Origin: Caecibacter massiliensis
GTDB lineage: Bacteria; Bacillota; Negativicutes; Veillonellales; Megasphaeraceae
Length of the DNA: 64,000 bases
Assembly: GCA_900095875.1 (NCBI GenBank)
Contig: LT608311.1
Span: 2,264,774 to 2,328,773 of the forward strand
Reading direction: 5' to 3'
Shown here: one piece after another, positions 15,250-23,415 of the stretch
How positions within the stretch are numbered: the stretch's first letter is position 1
How the letters are laid out: each line of letters begins with the position of its first letter
The notes under the pieces: generated by a model
Told to the model about the DNA's origin: nothing
Databases searched by the model: none
Seen by the model: only the letters and a program-made list of their open reading frames with translations
Translations under genes and position numbers: made by a program

Positions 15250-15265
15250 ATAAGTATTTACTTAT
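15250..15265. promoter_or_regulatory. Candidate LysR operator
   Basis: ATAAGTA-TT-TACTTAT, a perfect 16-bp palindrome containing the T-N11-A spacing expected for LysR sites, about 20 bp from the regulator's start codon and about 90 bp before the permease. A second AT palindrome, GATATAT-ATT-ATATATC (15266-15282), abuts it. Confidence 0.5.
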
Positions 15266-15353
15266 GATATATATTATATATCGGTATTTTCCATATGAAA
15301 AGAGGCGCGGTATACTTATTCCATCGCAACGAGAAATAGAGGAGTGGACAAAA

Positions 15354-16367
15354 ATGAGTAACATGAAATTTGTGGAATGGCATCGCGCCTCTGTCGGGGT
15401 CATCCTGACACTGGCTTGTTCCCTGGCAGGCTGGCAGCTGGCAAAGCTGCCGGGGTTTTCCCTGATTGGCCATCTTGTGCTGGCTCTGCTTCTGGGTATG
15501 GCGTTTCAGCTCTTCCGTACGCTGACCCTGACGGCCCGGGAAAGCACGGGATTCATTGCCAATAAATTTTTACGGGCCGGTATTATCCTGCTGGGATTCA
15601 AACTGAATCTGGTCATCCTGATGACGTCGGGGCTGCACAGTCTGGAAGCGGCTGTCGTCGTCGTTGCGGTGATGATCCTCATCAATTATGGCATGGCACG
15701 GTTATTCCGGGTCGATCATACGCTGGCACTTCTTACAGCCTGTGGATGCAGCATCTGCGGGGCTGCTGCCGTCATGGGTATATCGGGGACGGTAAAAGCC
15801 AAAGCCAGCCAGTCTGTCCTGGCCGTAGCTGTCGTGGCCGTACTGGGAACGGTATTTACCCTGATCGAAGTCGGACTGCAGCCGCTGCTGGGATTTACGG
15901 ACAGCCAATTCGGTGTCATGGCCGGCCTCAGTCTTCATGAAATCGCCCATGCCGTGGCTGCCGGCGGCAGTGCAGGGCCGGTAGGAACGGATAGTGCCAT
16001 CATCGCCAAGCTTTCCCGTGTCCTGTTGCTGGCCCCGGTCGCCATTATCGTGGGGATTCTCGAAGCCTGGCGCAACCGGCGGAACGACGATAGCAAGCAG
16101 GACATGAAAATCCCTATTCCCTGGTTCATGGGAGGGTTCATACTGGCCAGTGCCATCGGTTCGTATGTGCCGGCTGTTGAAATACTGGTCCCGTATTTTG
16201 TACAGGCGGCCTATGTCATTCTGGGAATGGCTATGGCGGCATTAGGCCTGAATGTCAATTTCAGCGTCATTGCCAAAGAAGGGGTCCGTCCCATGGCGGG
16301 AGCCTTTTTGTGCTCCTTTATCATACTGGGGCTGGGCTGGTTCATTGCCTCCCATTATTTTATCTAA
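15354..16367 (+). CDS. YeiH/UPF0324-family putative sulfate exporter
   Basis: A 337-aa inner-membrane protein with about 10 hydrophobic spans, of the YeiH/YadS (UPF0324) family, annotated in other bacteria as sulfate exporters but with little direct proof. Typical stretches are IANKFLRAGIILLGFKLNL, CGCSICGAAAVMG and the GLSLHEIAHAVAAG motif, in which His and Glu may face the substrate path. The start at 15354 is chosen for GAGGAG (15338-15343) at good spacing; in-frame codons back to 15264 overlap the operator and have no ribosome site. Control by the divergent LysR gene is likely. Confidence 0.85.
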   Translation: MSNMKFVEWHRASVGVILTLACSLAGWQLAKLPGFSLIGHLVLALLLGMAFQLFRTLTLTARESTGFIANKFLRAGIILLGFKLNLVILMTSGLHSLEAAVVVVAVMILINYGMARLFRVDHTLALLTACGCSICGAAAVMGISGTVKAKASQSVLAVAVVAVLGTVFTLIEVGLQPLLGFTDSQFGVMAGLSLHEIAHAVAAGGSAGPVGTDSAIIAKLSRVLLLAPVAIIVGILEAWRNRRNDDSKQDMKIPIPWFMGGFILASAIGSYVPAVEILVPYFVQAAYVILGMAMAALGLNVNFSVIAKEGVRPMAGAFLCSFIILGLGWFIASHYFI

Positions 16368-16390
16368 ATATATGCTTCATAAATATAAAG

Positions 16391-16466
16391 AGACTGCCTA
16401 TTGTGATGATCCGTTGCGTCAGATTACTGAATCTGGCGCAGAATCATACAGGGGCAGTCTTTTTTG
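16391..16466 (+). terminator. Terminator after the YeiH-type permease
   Basis: AGACTGCC (16391-16398) pairs with GGCAGTCT (16453-16460), followed by TTTTTG. An inner stem GCGTCAGAT/ATCTGGCGC (16416-16439) strengthens it. It lies between two convergent genes. Confidence 0.8.
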
Positions 16467-16480
16467 TATATCCGTCTGTA

Positions 16481-17242
16481 TCAGCTGAAAAATTCGATAA
16501 TCTTGTGAATAGCCAGGGCCATGTGATTCGGGTTCTGGAAGGGGTGGTTGGCGCCTTCCACGGGGATGAATTCGATTACGTTGTTTTCGGCAAACCGCTG
16601 GGATGCTTCTATAGGGACCATTTCGTCCTTTGTCCCGTGGATGACGATCATGTCGTCGGCATAGTCGAAATACTCCTGCTTCATAATATCGAAATCCCGG
16701 AGCGAATCGAGGAAGTGCTGGTCGATTTTCATCTTCCGCTCAAACCCGATCTGGATTTCCTTTCCTTTGTGGAGTTTAGTCTTATCTGCTTCGGGAATAA
16801 AATCGCACATAGTCTGATACATATTGACGGCCGGGCAGCGCAGGGCTATTTTTTTAAAAGGATTTCCCCGTTCAATCAGGTAGCGGAGCGTGACGTAGCC
16901 ACCGAAACTGGTGGAGTAGATGTAAAGCGTTTCCGCCTGAAGTTCTTCACGGGCGTACTGTATGACCAGATCGAGATAGGTCATGCATTCTTCGATGGTC
17001 AGTTTTTTCCGGGCGTCCTCTCCATGGCAGGGCCAGTCAAAGGCGAGGGCCGCATAGTCACTGTATTTCGATGCCAGATGTTCGCCAAAATGCTGTGTAC
17101 CGGCCGTGTCTTTACTGCTTCCGAATCCATGGGTGACCAGGACGATATGAGAAAAGGTGCGGGCCGTTTTCTCATGGTCACTGAAAATCAGCCGGCAGCG
17201 GATACTATAGCCGTCTTTATTAATGTCAAATCGTTTTTCCAT
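16481..17242 (-). CDS. Alpha/beta hydrolase (serine esterase-like)
   Basis: A 253-aa cytoplasmic alpha/beta-hydrolase without signal peptide. The oxyanion region is LVTHGFGSSKDT. The nucleophile elbow reads YSTSFGGY, so the first Gly of G-x-S-x-G is replaced by Ser. The acid is Asp in IHGTKDEMVP and the His is in VEGANHPFQ. The order and spacing match small carboxylesterase or peptidase-like hydrolases; the substrate cannot be read from the sequence. It is transcribed alone from an extended -10 promoter and converges on the permease gene. Confidence 0.82.
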   Translation of the reverse strand: MEKRFDINKDGYSIRCRLIFSDHEKTARTFSHIVLVTHGFGSSKDTAGTQHFGEHLASKYSDYAALAFDWPCHGEDARKKLTIEECMTYLDLVIQYAREELQAETLYIYSTSFGGYVTLRYLIERGNPFKKIALRCPAVNMYQTMCDFIPEADKTKLHKGKEIQIGFERKMKIDQHFLDSLRDFDIMKQEYFDYADDMIVIHGTKDEMVPIEASQRFAENNVIEFIPVEGANHPFQNPNHMALAIHKIIEFFS

Positions 17243-17290
17243 GACGTAATGCCTCTTTTAAGTGTTAAAATTTGTATTTGTTACGAAATA

Positions 17291-17299
17291 AGTATAGCA
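17291..17299 (-). promoter_or_regulatory. Extended -10 promoter of the alpha/beta hydrolase
   Basis: On the minus strand TG-c-TATACT occupies 17299-17291, about 50 nt before the start codon. The -35 is weak. Confidence 0.45.
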
Positions 17300-17387
17300 G
17301 AAATTGCCTGTTTAGAAAATATGCATGGTTTATAATTAAATGCTATAGACTAACTGCTGCACCTGTATCGCCACAGTGCCCCGGGTG

Positions 17388-17396
17388 TGGTACAAT
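17388..17396 (+). promoter_or_regulatory. Extended -10 promoter of pepC
   Basis: TG-g-TACAAT at 17388-17396, about 60 nt before the pepC start. No clear -35. Confidence 0.4.
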
Positions 17397-17454
17397 GACC
17401 TATAGGAGAGCTATGCTTTCCGATACAGTTGACTGATAAGTGAGGCGCTATGGT

Positions 17455-18765
17455 ATGAAAACGATTACAACAGACGTATTGCAGCAGTTCCGCTCGGCTT
17501 ATGAGGCCGATACGACAGCTCCGGTCCTACATGCGGCCCTTGCCAAAACAGACATGGCAGGCCTGTCTTATGTACCCGGTGCAGCGGCGCAGCTCAAAGG
17601 TGCTTTTTCTGTAGAAGTAAAGACGAGAGGAATCACGGCCCAGCAGAAATCAGGCCGCTGCTGGCTCTTTGCCGCCCTTAATATACTCAGAGAAATCGTG
17701 GCAGATACGTGTCACCTGAGTGAATTTGAATTGTCCCAGAATTACCTGTCCTTTTATGACAAACTGGAAAAGGCCAATAATTTCCTCCAGATGGTCATCG
17801 ACCATGCCGATGAACCGCTCAAGGGACAGTGCATGCAGTATATCCTGCGCGGTATGAGCGATGGCGGATACTGGTGTGAAGTAGCAGACCTGATAAAAAA
17901 ATACGGCGTTGTGCCCAAACAGGTGCAGCCAGAAACGTATCAGTCAGAACACACGGATCATTTTGTAGCTACAATCAATAAGCTTCTGCGCAAAGACGCC
18001 ATGGAATTGCGGGAACTGGTCCTTACGGGCAAAGACCCGTATGCGCGGAAGATGGAAATGATGCAGGAAGTCTACAAAGCCGGATGCATTGCCTTCGGGC
18101 AGCCCGTTGAAACTTTTGATTTCGCTTATCGCGATGCTGATGGCGCCTATCATGAAGACCGCAATCTGACACCACAGTCATTTTATGAAAAATATGTCGG
18201 ACTGGACCTGGACCAGTATGTACCGGTCATTAATGAACCGACGACGGACAAGCCGATGAATGGGCTTGTCCGGTTCCATGGGACGGAAAATATGGCAGAC
18301 CGCGATATGATGGCTCTCAATATTCCCCAGGAAGAACTGGAAGAGTTGTGCATCAGGCAGTTAAAGGCCGGACAGGCCGTATGGTTTGCCTGTGATGCCG
18401 GCGCGGCCGGTGCGCGCAAAGAAGGCGTCTGGGACCCGGACAGCGTGCGCTATGAAGCGCTCCTTGGCGGCTTTTCCACGGCCATGCCCAAAGGAAAGCG
18501 GCTGGAATATAGAAGCAGCTCCGCTACGCACGCGATGATCCTGACGGGGGTCCATTTCGATGAATCGGGCCGTCCGGACCGCTGGAAGATAGAAAATTCC
18601 TGGGGCAAGGACGTGGGAGACAAAGGCTATTTCGTCTGCTCTGAAGCGTATTTCAATGAATTCGTCTACGAAGCCGTCATCCGCCGGGAACATTTCAGCC
18701 CGGCCCAGCTGGATATGCTGAAGAAAGAAGCCGTTGTCATCAACGCCTGGGATGAAGATGTATAA
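17455..18765 (+). CDS. pepC: Aminopeptidase C (bleomycin hydrolase family, C1)
   Basis: A cytoplasmic cysteine aminopeptidase (peptidase C1B) that trims peptides from the N-terminus, normally as a hexamer. The catalytic Cys lies in QQKSGRCWLFAALN with the oxyanion Gln before it, the His in SATHAMILTG and the Asn in KIENSWG. The 436-aa length is standard. The start at 17455 follows AAGTGAGG by 9 nt; the GTG at 17440 lies inside that ribosome site. pepT begins 13 nt downstream, so the two peptidases form an operon completing peptide breakdown. Confidence 0.93.
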   Translation: MKTITTDVLQQFRSAYEADTTAPVLHAALAKTDMAGLSYVPGAAAQLKGAFSVEVKTRGITAQQKSGRCWLFAALNILREIVADTCHLSEFELSQNYLSFYDKLEKANNFLQMVIDHADEPLKGQCMQYILRGMSDGGYWCEVADLIKKYGVVPKQVQPETYQSEHTDHFVATINKLLRKDAMELRELVLTGKDPYARKMEMMQEVYKAGCIAFGQPVETFDFAYRDADGAYHEDRNLTPQSFYEKYVGLDLDQYVPVINEPTTDKPMNGLVRFHGTENMADRDMMALNIPQEELEELCIRQLKAGQAVWFACDAGAAGARKEGVWDPDSVRYEALLGGFSTAMPKGKRLEYRSSSATHAMILTGVHFDESGRPDRWKIENSWGKDVGDKGYFVCSEAYFNEFVYEAVIRREHFSPAQLDMLKKEAVVINAWDEDV

Positions 18766-18778
18766 GGGGGAGTCTGAC

Positions 18779-20026
18779 ATGATAGACAGAGATATTCTGG
18801 TAAACCGTTTCATGAAATACGTGTCCTTTGATACCCAGTCCGATGAAGATAACGACACGATCTGCCCGAGTACGAAGGGACAGACCGTACTGGCCCAGTA
18901 TCTGGCTGATGAATTGAAACGGCTGGGACTTCGTGATGTGTCTCTCGATGAAAACGGCTATGTCATGGCGACGCTGCCGGCCAATGGGGCAGAGAAGGCG
19001 CCTGTCGTAGGCTTTATTTCCCATCTCGATACGAGTCCTGATGCCCCGGGAGGCCCCGTCCAGCCTCACATTGTCACGGCCTATGATGGCGGGGATATCG
19101 TCCTCAATCAGGAAGAACACATCATCCTGTCCCCGAAGGATTTCCCCCGGCTTCTGGCGTATAAGGGACAGGATATCATGGTGACCGACGGAAAGACTCT
19201 GCTCGGAGCTGATGACAAGGCCGGGATGACGGCGATTGTCACTGCGGCAGAATACCTGCTCCATCATCGGGAAATTCCGCACGGAACCGTCCGCATCGGG
19301 TTTACACCGGATGAAGAAACGGGGCGCAGTGCCCTTCTCTTTGATGTGGCAAAATTCGCCGCTGATTTCGCCTATACCGTAGATGGCGGTGAACTCGGCG
19401 GGCTGGAATATGAAAATTTCAATGCTGCCAATCCAGTCATTACCCTGTATGGCCGCAGCGTTCATACGGGAGATGCCAAAGGAAAGATGATCAATGCCAT
19501 TTCTCTTGCCTCAAAATGGCAGCAGATGCTCCCGGCAGGAGAAAAACCGGAATATACGGAAGGCCGGGACGGCTTTTTCCATGTCTATAAAATAAGCGGC
19601 GGAGTCGAACAATGCACCCTCCACATGCTCGTCCGCGACCACGACCGGGATCGCTTTGAAGCGCGGAAACAGTATCTCCGCAACATAGCCCGTTTTTTCA
19701 ACGAAACATACGGCGATCATACGGTCGTCATCAAGGAACACGACGTGTATTACAACATGCTCGATGTCATCCGCGACGGTCATATGGATGTAGTGGATCT
19801 GGCAAAGGACGCCATGAAGGCCGTCGGCATAACACCGGTCGTAGCGCCTATCCGGGGCGGTACGGACGGGGCCCAGCTTTCCTTCCGGGGACTGCCCTGT
19901 CCCAACCTCTTCACGGGCGGAGCCAATTTCCACGGGCGGTTTGAATACCTGCCACTGGATTCATTGAAAAAGTCCTGTGAAACGGTTATAGAAATCATCA
20001 AATTAGCGGCTGGTAAAGAGAAATAA
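18779..20026 (+). CDS. pepT: Peptidase T (tripeptide aminopeptidase, M20B)
   Basis: A dinuclear zinc tripeptidase of the cytoplasm, releasing N-terminal residues from tripeptides. The metal-ligand motifs are FISHLDTSPDAPG, LGADDKAGM, FTPDEETGRSA (catalytic Glu pair), TVDGGELGGLEYENFNA and the C-terminal GGANFHGRFEYLP; RGGTDGAQLSF marks the substrate site. The 415-aa length matches PepT. The start at 18779 follows AAGGGGGA (18764-18771); an in-frame ATG at 18734 lies inside pepC and has no ribosome site. It is the second gene of the pepC-pepT unit and is followed by a strong terminator. Confidence 0.94.
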   Translation: MIDRDILVNRFMKYVSFDTQSDEDNDTICPSTKGQTVLAQYLADELKRLGLRDVSLDENGYVMATLPANGAEKAPVVGFISHLDTSPDAPGGPVQPHIVTAYDGGDIVLNQEEHIILSPKDFPRLLAYKGQDIMVTDGKTLLGADDKAGMTAIVTAAEYLLHHREIPHGTVRIGFTPDEETGRSALLFDVAKFAADFAYTVDGGELGGLEYENFNAANPVITLYGRSVHTGDAKGKMINAISLASKWQQMLPAGEKPEYTEGRDGFFHVYKISGGVEQCTLHMLVRDHDRDRFEARKQYLRNIARFFNETYGDHTVVIKEHDVYYNMLDVIRDGHMDVVDLAKDAMKAVGITPVVAPIRGGTDGAQLSFRGLPCPNLFTGGANFHGRFEYLPLDSLKKSCETVIEIIKLAAGKEK

Positions 20027-20047
20027 AGATATAGAACGGTTATAGCA

Positions 20048-20082
20048 AAGGGGCTGCCTGATAGTGAGGCAGCCCCTTCGTT
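20048..20082 (+). terminator. Terminator after pepT
   Basis: A perfect 12-bp stem AAGGGGCTGCCT (20048-20059) with its complement (20067-20078) and a 7-nt loop. The following TTCGTT is a weak T run, but the stem is strong. Confidence 0.8.
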
Positions 20083-20130
20083 AGAATGAGGTAAAACTTT
20101 TGATAACACTGGCAGGTATCGTAAATATAC

Positions 20131-21429
20131 TTACCAGAGATTATCTTCTTCATTGAATTTCCAGTCATAGGGATCCGATATGACTTCCATGGCGGGAATT
20201 TTCTGGATATCAGGGATGCAGGCAACGGAGCATTCCAGTTCATTCAGGGAAATCGTATTTTTGATGCGGACCACTTTTGCCTGTGACGGGTCGGGCAGGA
20301 AGGAATGGGCAATAGCCATTTCAATGGCATCTTTATCGCTGTTGGCATATAGCGGCATAGCGCCCATGTGGAATGACTTCGCTGTGATGATATTTGTATA
20401 GGTCATGGCAAAATCAATTTTATTGACGAAGCGATAGCTGATGATATCGGCTACGCCGGCTCCGGTTGCATTGCCGTGGGCCTTTTCCGTAATATCGAGC
20501 AGGACGATTTTTTCGATATCCGGTGCCAGTTTGTGGAAACCTGCAAACTGGCTTTCCCGTTCCGTACGGCCCGTTACGTTGGGGTCCATCCCGGCGCCGC
20601 TGATTTCCTTGCCGACTTCATCGATGACCAGCACGTCGATACGGGGCAGCAAAAGGTGGGGCATTTCTGCCCGTGCCAGCTGCTGCAGGCGGGCATCTTC
20701 TTCAAATAAACGGGAAGTCGGGATGACTTCCAGGTGGCCGATATGGTCGGAGGGACTCTGGGTCAGCCCGACCGAGAAAAATACCCGTACTTTCTTCAGG
20801 AAGGCTTCCGATACGCGTTCCAGGTTTTCACCGAAGTGATCGTAGCCCAGGGAATGAAATGCGCTGGCGCCGCGGTGTTTTCCCACGCCGATGCAGATCA
20901 TTTTCAAGAGACCCGATTCATGGGGCGCTTTGAAATGGGTGTGCGGTTTGATTTTGTTGAACAGAATGATCCCGTCGGCTTCGTAGGCGGCTTTATCGCA
21001 ATAGACCGGCATGCCATCGGGAAGCTGATCTACCTGTACTGTTTCCATGGTGGAGATGACCGGTACGCCCAAGTACTCTTCGCAGATGCCGAACTGGGCC
21101 AGATGCTGTTTCTGTCCTTCTGCTGTCGCACCGGCATGACTGCCCATGGCCGGGAAAATAAAGGGGCTGGCTCCCCATTCCTGCAGCTGGCGGCACAAAA
21201 GGCGGAGCAGTTCTTTGTAATACGGTACGCCACGGCTGCCGGCCGTAATGCCGATACGCTGGCCTTTTACAGCCGGAGCCAGTTCGCCTTCATGGGCGGA
21301 GAGCTGCTTCTGTAGTTCGCCTACGGGATCGGTCAGGTATTCATCGGGAAAGGTCTGGCGGACGCGGACCATATGAGGAATCGTGATGCCATCAGTGAGC
21401 GATTTTTTGTCGAGTTTTGGGAATTTCAT
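20131..21429 (-). CDS. LarA-like (DUF2088) nickel-pincer 2-hydroxyacid racemase/epimerase family protein
   Basis: A 432-aa protein with the LarA N-terminal pattern: an early GITAGSRGVPYYKELLR segment, the AMGSHAGATAEGQ stretch, and a central FNKIKPHTHFKAPHESGLLK rich in His and Lys where LarA enzymes hold their nickel-pincer cofactor and catalytic residues. LarA racemises lactate; homologues act on other 2-hydroxyacids. This sequence is not close enough by eye to assign a substrate. No larB, larC or larE cofactor genes lie in the window, so maturation would depend on genes elsewhere. It has its own extended -10 promoter. A DUF362-like role cannot be excluded. Confidence 0.6.
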   Translation of the reverse strand: MKFPKLDKKSLTDGITIPHMVRVRQTFPDEYLTDPVGELQKQLSAHEGELAPAVKGQRIGITAGSRGVPYYKELLRLLCRQLQEWGASPFIFPAMGSHAGATAEGQKQHLAQFGICEEYLGVPVISTMETVQVDQLPDGMPVYCDKAAYEADGIILFNKIKPHTHFKAPHESGLLKMICIGVGKHRGASAFHSLGYDHFGENLERVSEAFLKKVRVFFSVGLTQSPSDHIGHLEVIPTSRLFEEDARLQQLARAEMPHLLLPRIDVLVIDEVGKEISGAGMDPNVTGRTERESQFAGFHKLAPDIEKIVLLDITEKAHGNATGAGVADIISYRFVNKIDFAMTYTNIITAKSFHMGAMPLYANSDKDAIEMAIAHSFLPDPSQAKVVRIKNTISLNELECSVACIPDIQKIPAMEVISDPYDWKFNEEDNLW

Positions 21430-21504
21430 ACATAGTACCTCCTTTGCCGGTATTCTCAGTAAGTGGGAACAAAGATGAAACCGGACGATGAATTCTTTAC
21501 CTAT

Positions 21505-21513
21505 AGTATACCA
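21505..21513 (-). promoter_or_regulatory. Extended -10 promoter of the LarA-like gene
   Basis: On the minus strand TG-g-TATACT occupies 21513-21505, about 75 nt before the start. No consensus -35. Confidence 0.45.
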
Positions 21514-21587
21514 CTAGTTCATAAAACCATGATTAAAAGGTATAGAATAGACACCTGGCTTGACAGAAATGCGTAGCAGAAGGTACG

Positions 21588-21634
21588 CGAAAAGGCTGTC
21601 CTGCAGGTTTGGGCAATGATCTGCAGGACAGCCT
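21588..21634 (-). terminator. Terminator after the MerR gene
   Basis: A perfect 14-bp stem (21593-21606 with 21621-21634, core AGGCTGTCCTGCAG). Reading leftward it is followed by TTTCGCG, a short T run, and it sits 32 nt beyond the stop of the minus-strand merR gene. Confidence 0.75.
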
Positions 21635-21665
21635 GTAACAGATTTCCTATATTTCCATTAATATA

Positions 21666-22022
21666 TTATGATTCATCGAGAAGGCGAAGTTTGGTGTCGA
21701 GGCGGTCCAGTGCCTCCTGCATATGGCGCATCCGTTCGCTCAGACGCTGCTTTTCCTGCAGGAGGATTTTCCGGCGGGCAGACCGGGTATCACCATCCTG
21801 GCGGTATAATTTCAGATAGGCAGCCAGACCTTCAATTGAGACATCGGCGGCACGCATGCATTTGATGAACGCAATACTGGCACAATTTTCATCGGTATAT
21901 TCACGGATGCCGTTTTTATTGCGCGGCACCTGGCTGATAAGGCCGATTCGTTCATAATATCGCAATGTATCAGGGGTCAGATTATACTTTTCACTGACTT
22001 CTTTGATCTTCAATGGTATCAC
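21666..22022 (-). CDS. MerR-family transcriptional regulator
   Basis: A 118-aa regulator. Residues 4-70 form the winged helix-turn-helix typical of MerR (IKEVSEKYNLTPDTLRYYER, IGLISQVPRNKNGIREYTDE). Residues 80-118 are a dimerising coiled coil with no cysteines, so it is of the AdhR/BltR-like group rather than a metal sensor. The target is not obvious: it is the only gene between its terminator and that of corA. Three 10-bp tandem repeats lie about 60 nt upstream and could be part of its control region. Confidence 0.85.
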   Translation of the reverse strand: MIPLKIKEVSEKYNLTPDTLRYYERIGLISQVPRNKNGIREYTDENCASIAFIKCMRAADVSIEGLAAYLKLYRQDGDTRSARRKILLQEKQRLSERMRHMQEALDRLDTKLRLLDES

Positions 22023-22080
22023 CTCTTAGTCCGTATTATAAATGATGGAGTACAGTCTAAGTCAACAGGTCTTTTGACGG

Positions 22081-22110
22081 TATTTTACGCTATCTTACGC
22101 TATCTTACGC
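22081..22110. repeat. Three tandem 10-bp repeats
   Basis: TATTTTACGC, TATCTTACGC, TATCTTACGC run head to tail. The 10-bp period equals about one helical turn, so a protein binding them would sit on one face of the DNA. The place is upstream of merR (minus strand) and just below the corA terminator. Confidence 0.75.
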
Positions 22111-22131
22111 TTGCTTTGAACTTGTGCCTTT

Positions 22132-22199
22132 TCATAAAAATGCTCCCTTCCCGGTAAACAAGCTTGTATTGTGTCACTTGTCTACCGGGAAGAGAGCAT
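22132..22199 (-). terminator. Terminator after corA
   Basis: Long arms 22140-22162 and 22177-22199 pair over 23 positions with two mismatches (core CTTCCCGGTA). Leftward the minus strand continues with TTTTTATG, a good T run. It lies 54 nt beyond the corA stop. Confidence 0.85.
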
Positions 22200-22252
22200 A
22201 TCATGAGCAGACTGACCGACTGATGGGGCAGCTTTTTGCGAAATTGTATTTC

Positions 22253-23206
22253 TTAAAATAAATGCTTGAGCCAGAGCAGGGCGACGGCAGCACCGGAGCA
22301 GAGGACAGCAATGGCGATGATGATAGGGAAGCCCAAGGGGTCTTCGGCCCAGGGAACGGGAACGTTCATACCCCAGAGGCTGAAGATGATCGTCGGCACG
22401 GCCAGGATGATCGTAATCGAGGCGAGAAATTTCATGACAATGTTGAGATTGTTGGATATGATCGATGCGAAAGTATCGGACATGTTCATGAGGATGTTGG
22501 AGTACATTTCGACCATTTCGATAGCCTGTTTGTTTTCGATGATGACGTCTTCCAGGAGGTCTTCGTCTTCTTCGTACATCTTGAGCAGATGATGCAGGGC
22601 CGTGTTACGGCGCAGGCGCATGAGTTTTTCCATGACGATGCCGTTGCCTCGCAGGGCCGATGTGAAGTAAGTCAGTGATTTCTGTAATTCCAGCAGCAGG
22701 AAGAATTCTTTATTCTGCATGGAATGGCGCAGGTCTTTTTCGATGTCATCGGTCCGGTGGTTGATCTGCTGCAAATACCGCAGGAAGAGCGTCGCCGTGC
22801 GGTACAGAATCTGGAAGAGAAAGCGCGTTTTTTTGAATGTATAAAACAGGGGATATTTGTTTTCCGTGAAGGTGCGCATGACTTCCGTTTCCTGAATGCA
22901 CAGGGTAATGATGAAGTCCGGCGTGATGAAGATGCCCAGCGGCAGTGTATCATAGCTGTCTGTTTCCAGGATGATAGGAATGTTGATGACGATGAAGATA
23001 TAATTGTCTTCCAGTTCCACGTGAGACCGTTCTTCCGTATCCAGGGAAGTCTTGAGGACGTCCGTCGGAATTTCCGTTACCATGGAAACGAGCTGGAGAT
23101 CTTCTGAATCGGGGTTGACTACATGTATCCAGGAGCCTTTCTCAGCAGAGGCGAGAGAAATATTGTCTTCCAGATGGCCATTATTGTGTTTATAGACTTG
23201 AATCAT
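22253..23206 (-). CDS. corA: CorA-family divalent cation transporter
   Basis: A magnesium (possibly cobalt or nickel) channel of the inner membrane. The large N-terminal cytoplasmic part (residues 1 to about 255) is followed by two C-terminal membrane helices. The selectivity motif GMN is present in FSLWGMNVPVPW at the end of the first helix, as CorA requires. The 317-aa length is standard for the Gram-positive-type CorA group (often called CorA-like because substrate varies). It has a strong promoter and its own terminator, so it is monocistronic. No M-box riboswitch is visible in the roughly 45-nt leader. Confidence 0.9.
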   Translation of the reverse strand: MIQVYKHNNGHLEDNISLASAEKGSWIHVVNPDSEDLQLVSMVTEIPTDVLKTSLDTEERSHVELEDNYIFIVINIPIILETDSYDTLPLGIFITPDFIITLCIQETEVMRTFTENKYPLFYTFKKTRFLFQILYRTATLFLRYLQQINHRTDDIEKDLRHSMQNKEFFLLLELQKSLTYFTSALRGNGIVMEKLMRLRRNTALHHLLKMYEEDEDLLEDVIIENKQAIEMVEMYSNILMNMSDTFASIISNNLNIVMKFLASITIILAVPTIIFSLWGMNVPVPWAEDPLGFPIIIAIAVLCSGAAVALLWLKHLF

Positions 23207-23251
23207 GATGGCAGCCCCTTTCCCTTTGTATGTGTTGTAAATCCAAACTAC

Positions 23252-23280
23252 AATATAATCATAATTTACTCATTCGTCAA
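23252..23280 (-). promoter_or_regulatory. Promoter of corA
   Basis: On the minus strand TTGACG (23280-23275) and TATATT (23257-23252) are separated by exactly 17 nt. The best -35 in the window. Confidence 0.7.
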
Positions 23281-23368
23281 GAGAAAAGGCCATATTAAAT
23301 GTAAGGATCCGGTAAAATCGCAGCTGCCTGCCTCTGGCAAGGTAATGGTGGCGGGGAATAGGCGAATT

Positions 23369-23377
23369 TGCTATAAT
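23369..23377 (+). promoter_or_regulatory. Extended -10 promoter of the DUF554 gene
   Basis: TG-c-TATAAT at 23369-23377, 38 nt before the chosen ATG. No good -35. Confidence 0.5.
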
Positions 23378-23415
23378 AAAATGGCTTTATTTTCTATGAT
23401 ATGGGGGAATGGATT

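Noticed and set aside
23207-23280. Search for an M-box magnesium riboswitch ahead of corA
   Set aside because: The leader between promoter and start is only about 45 nt, far shorter than the element.
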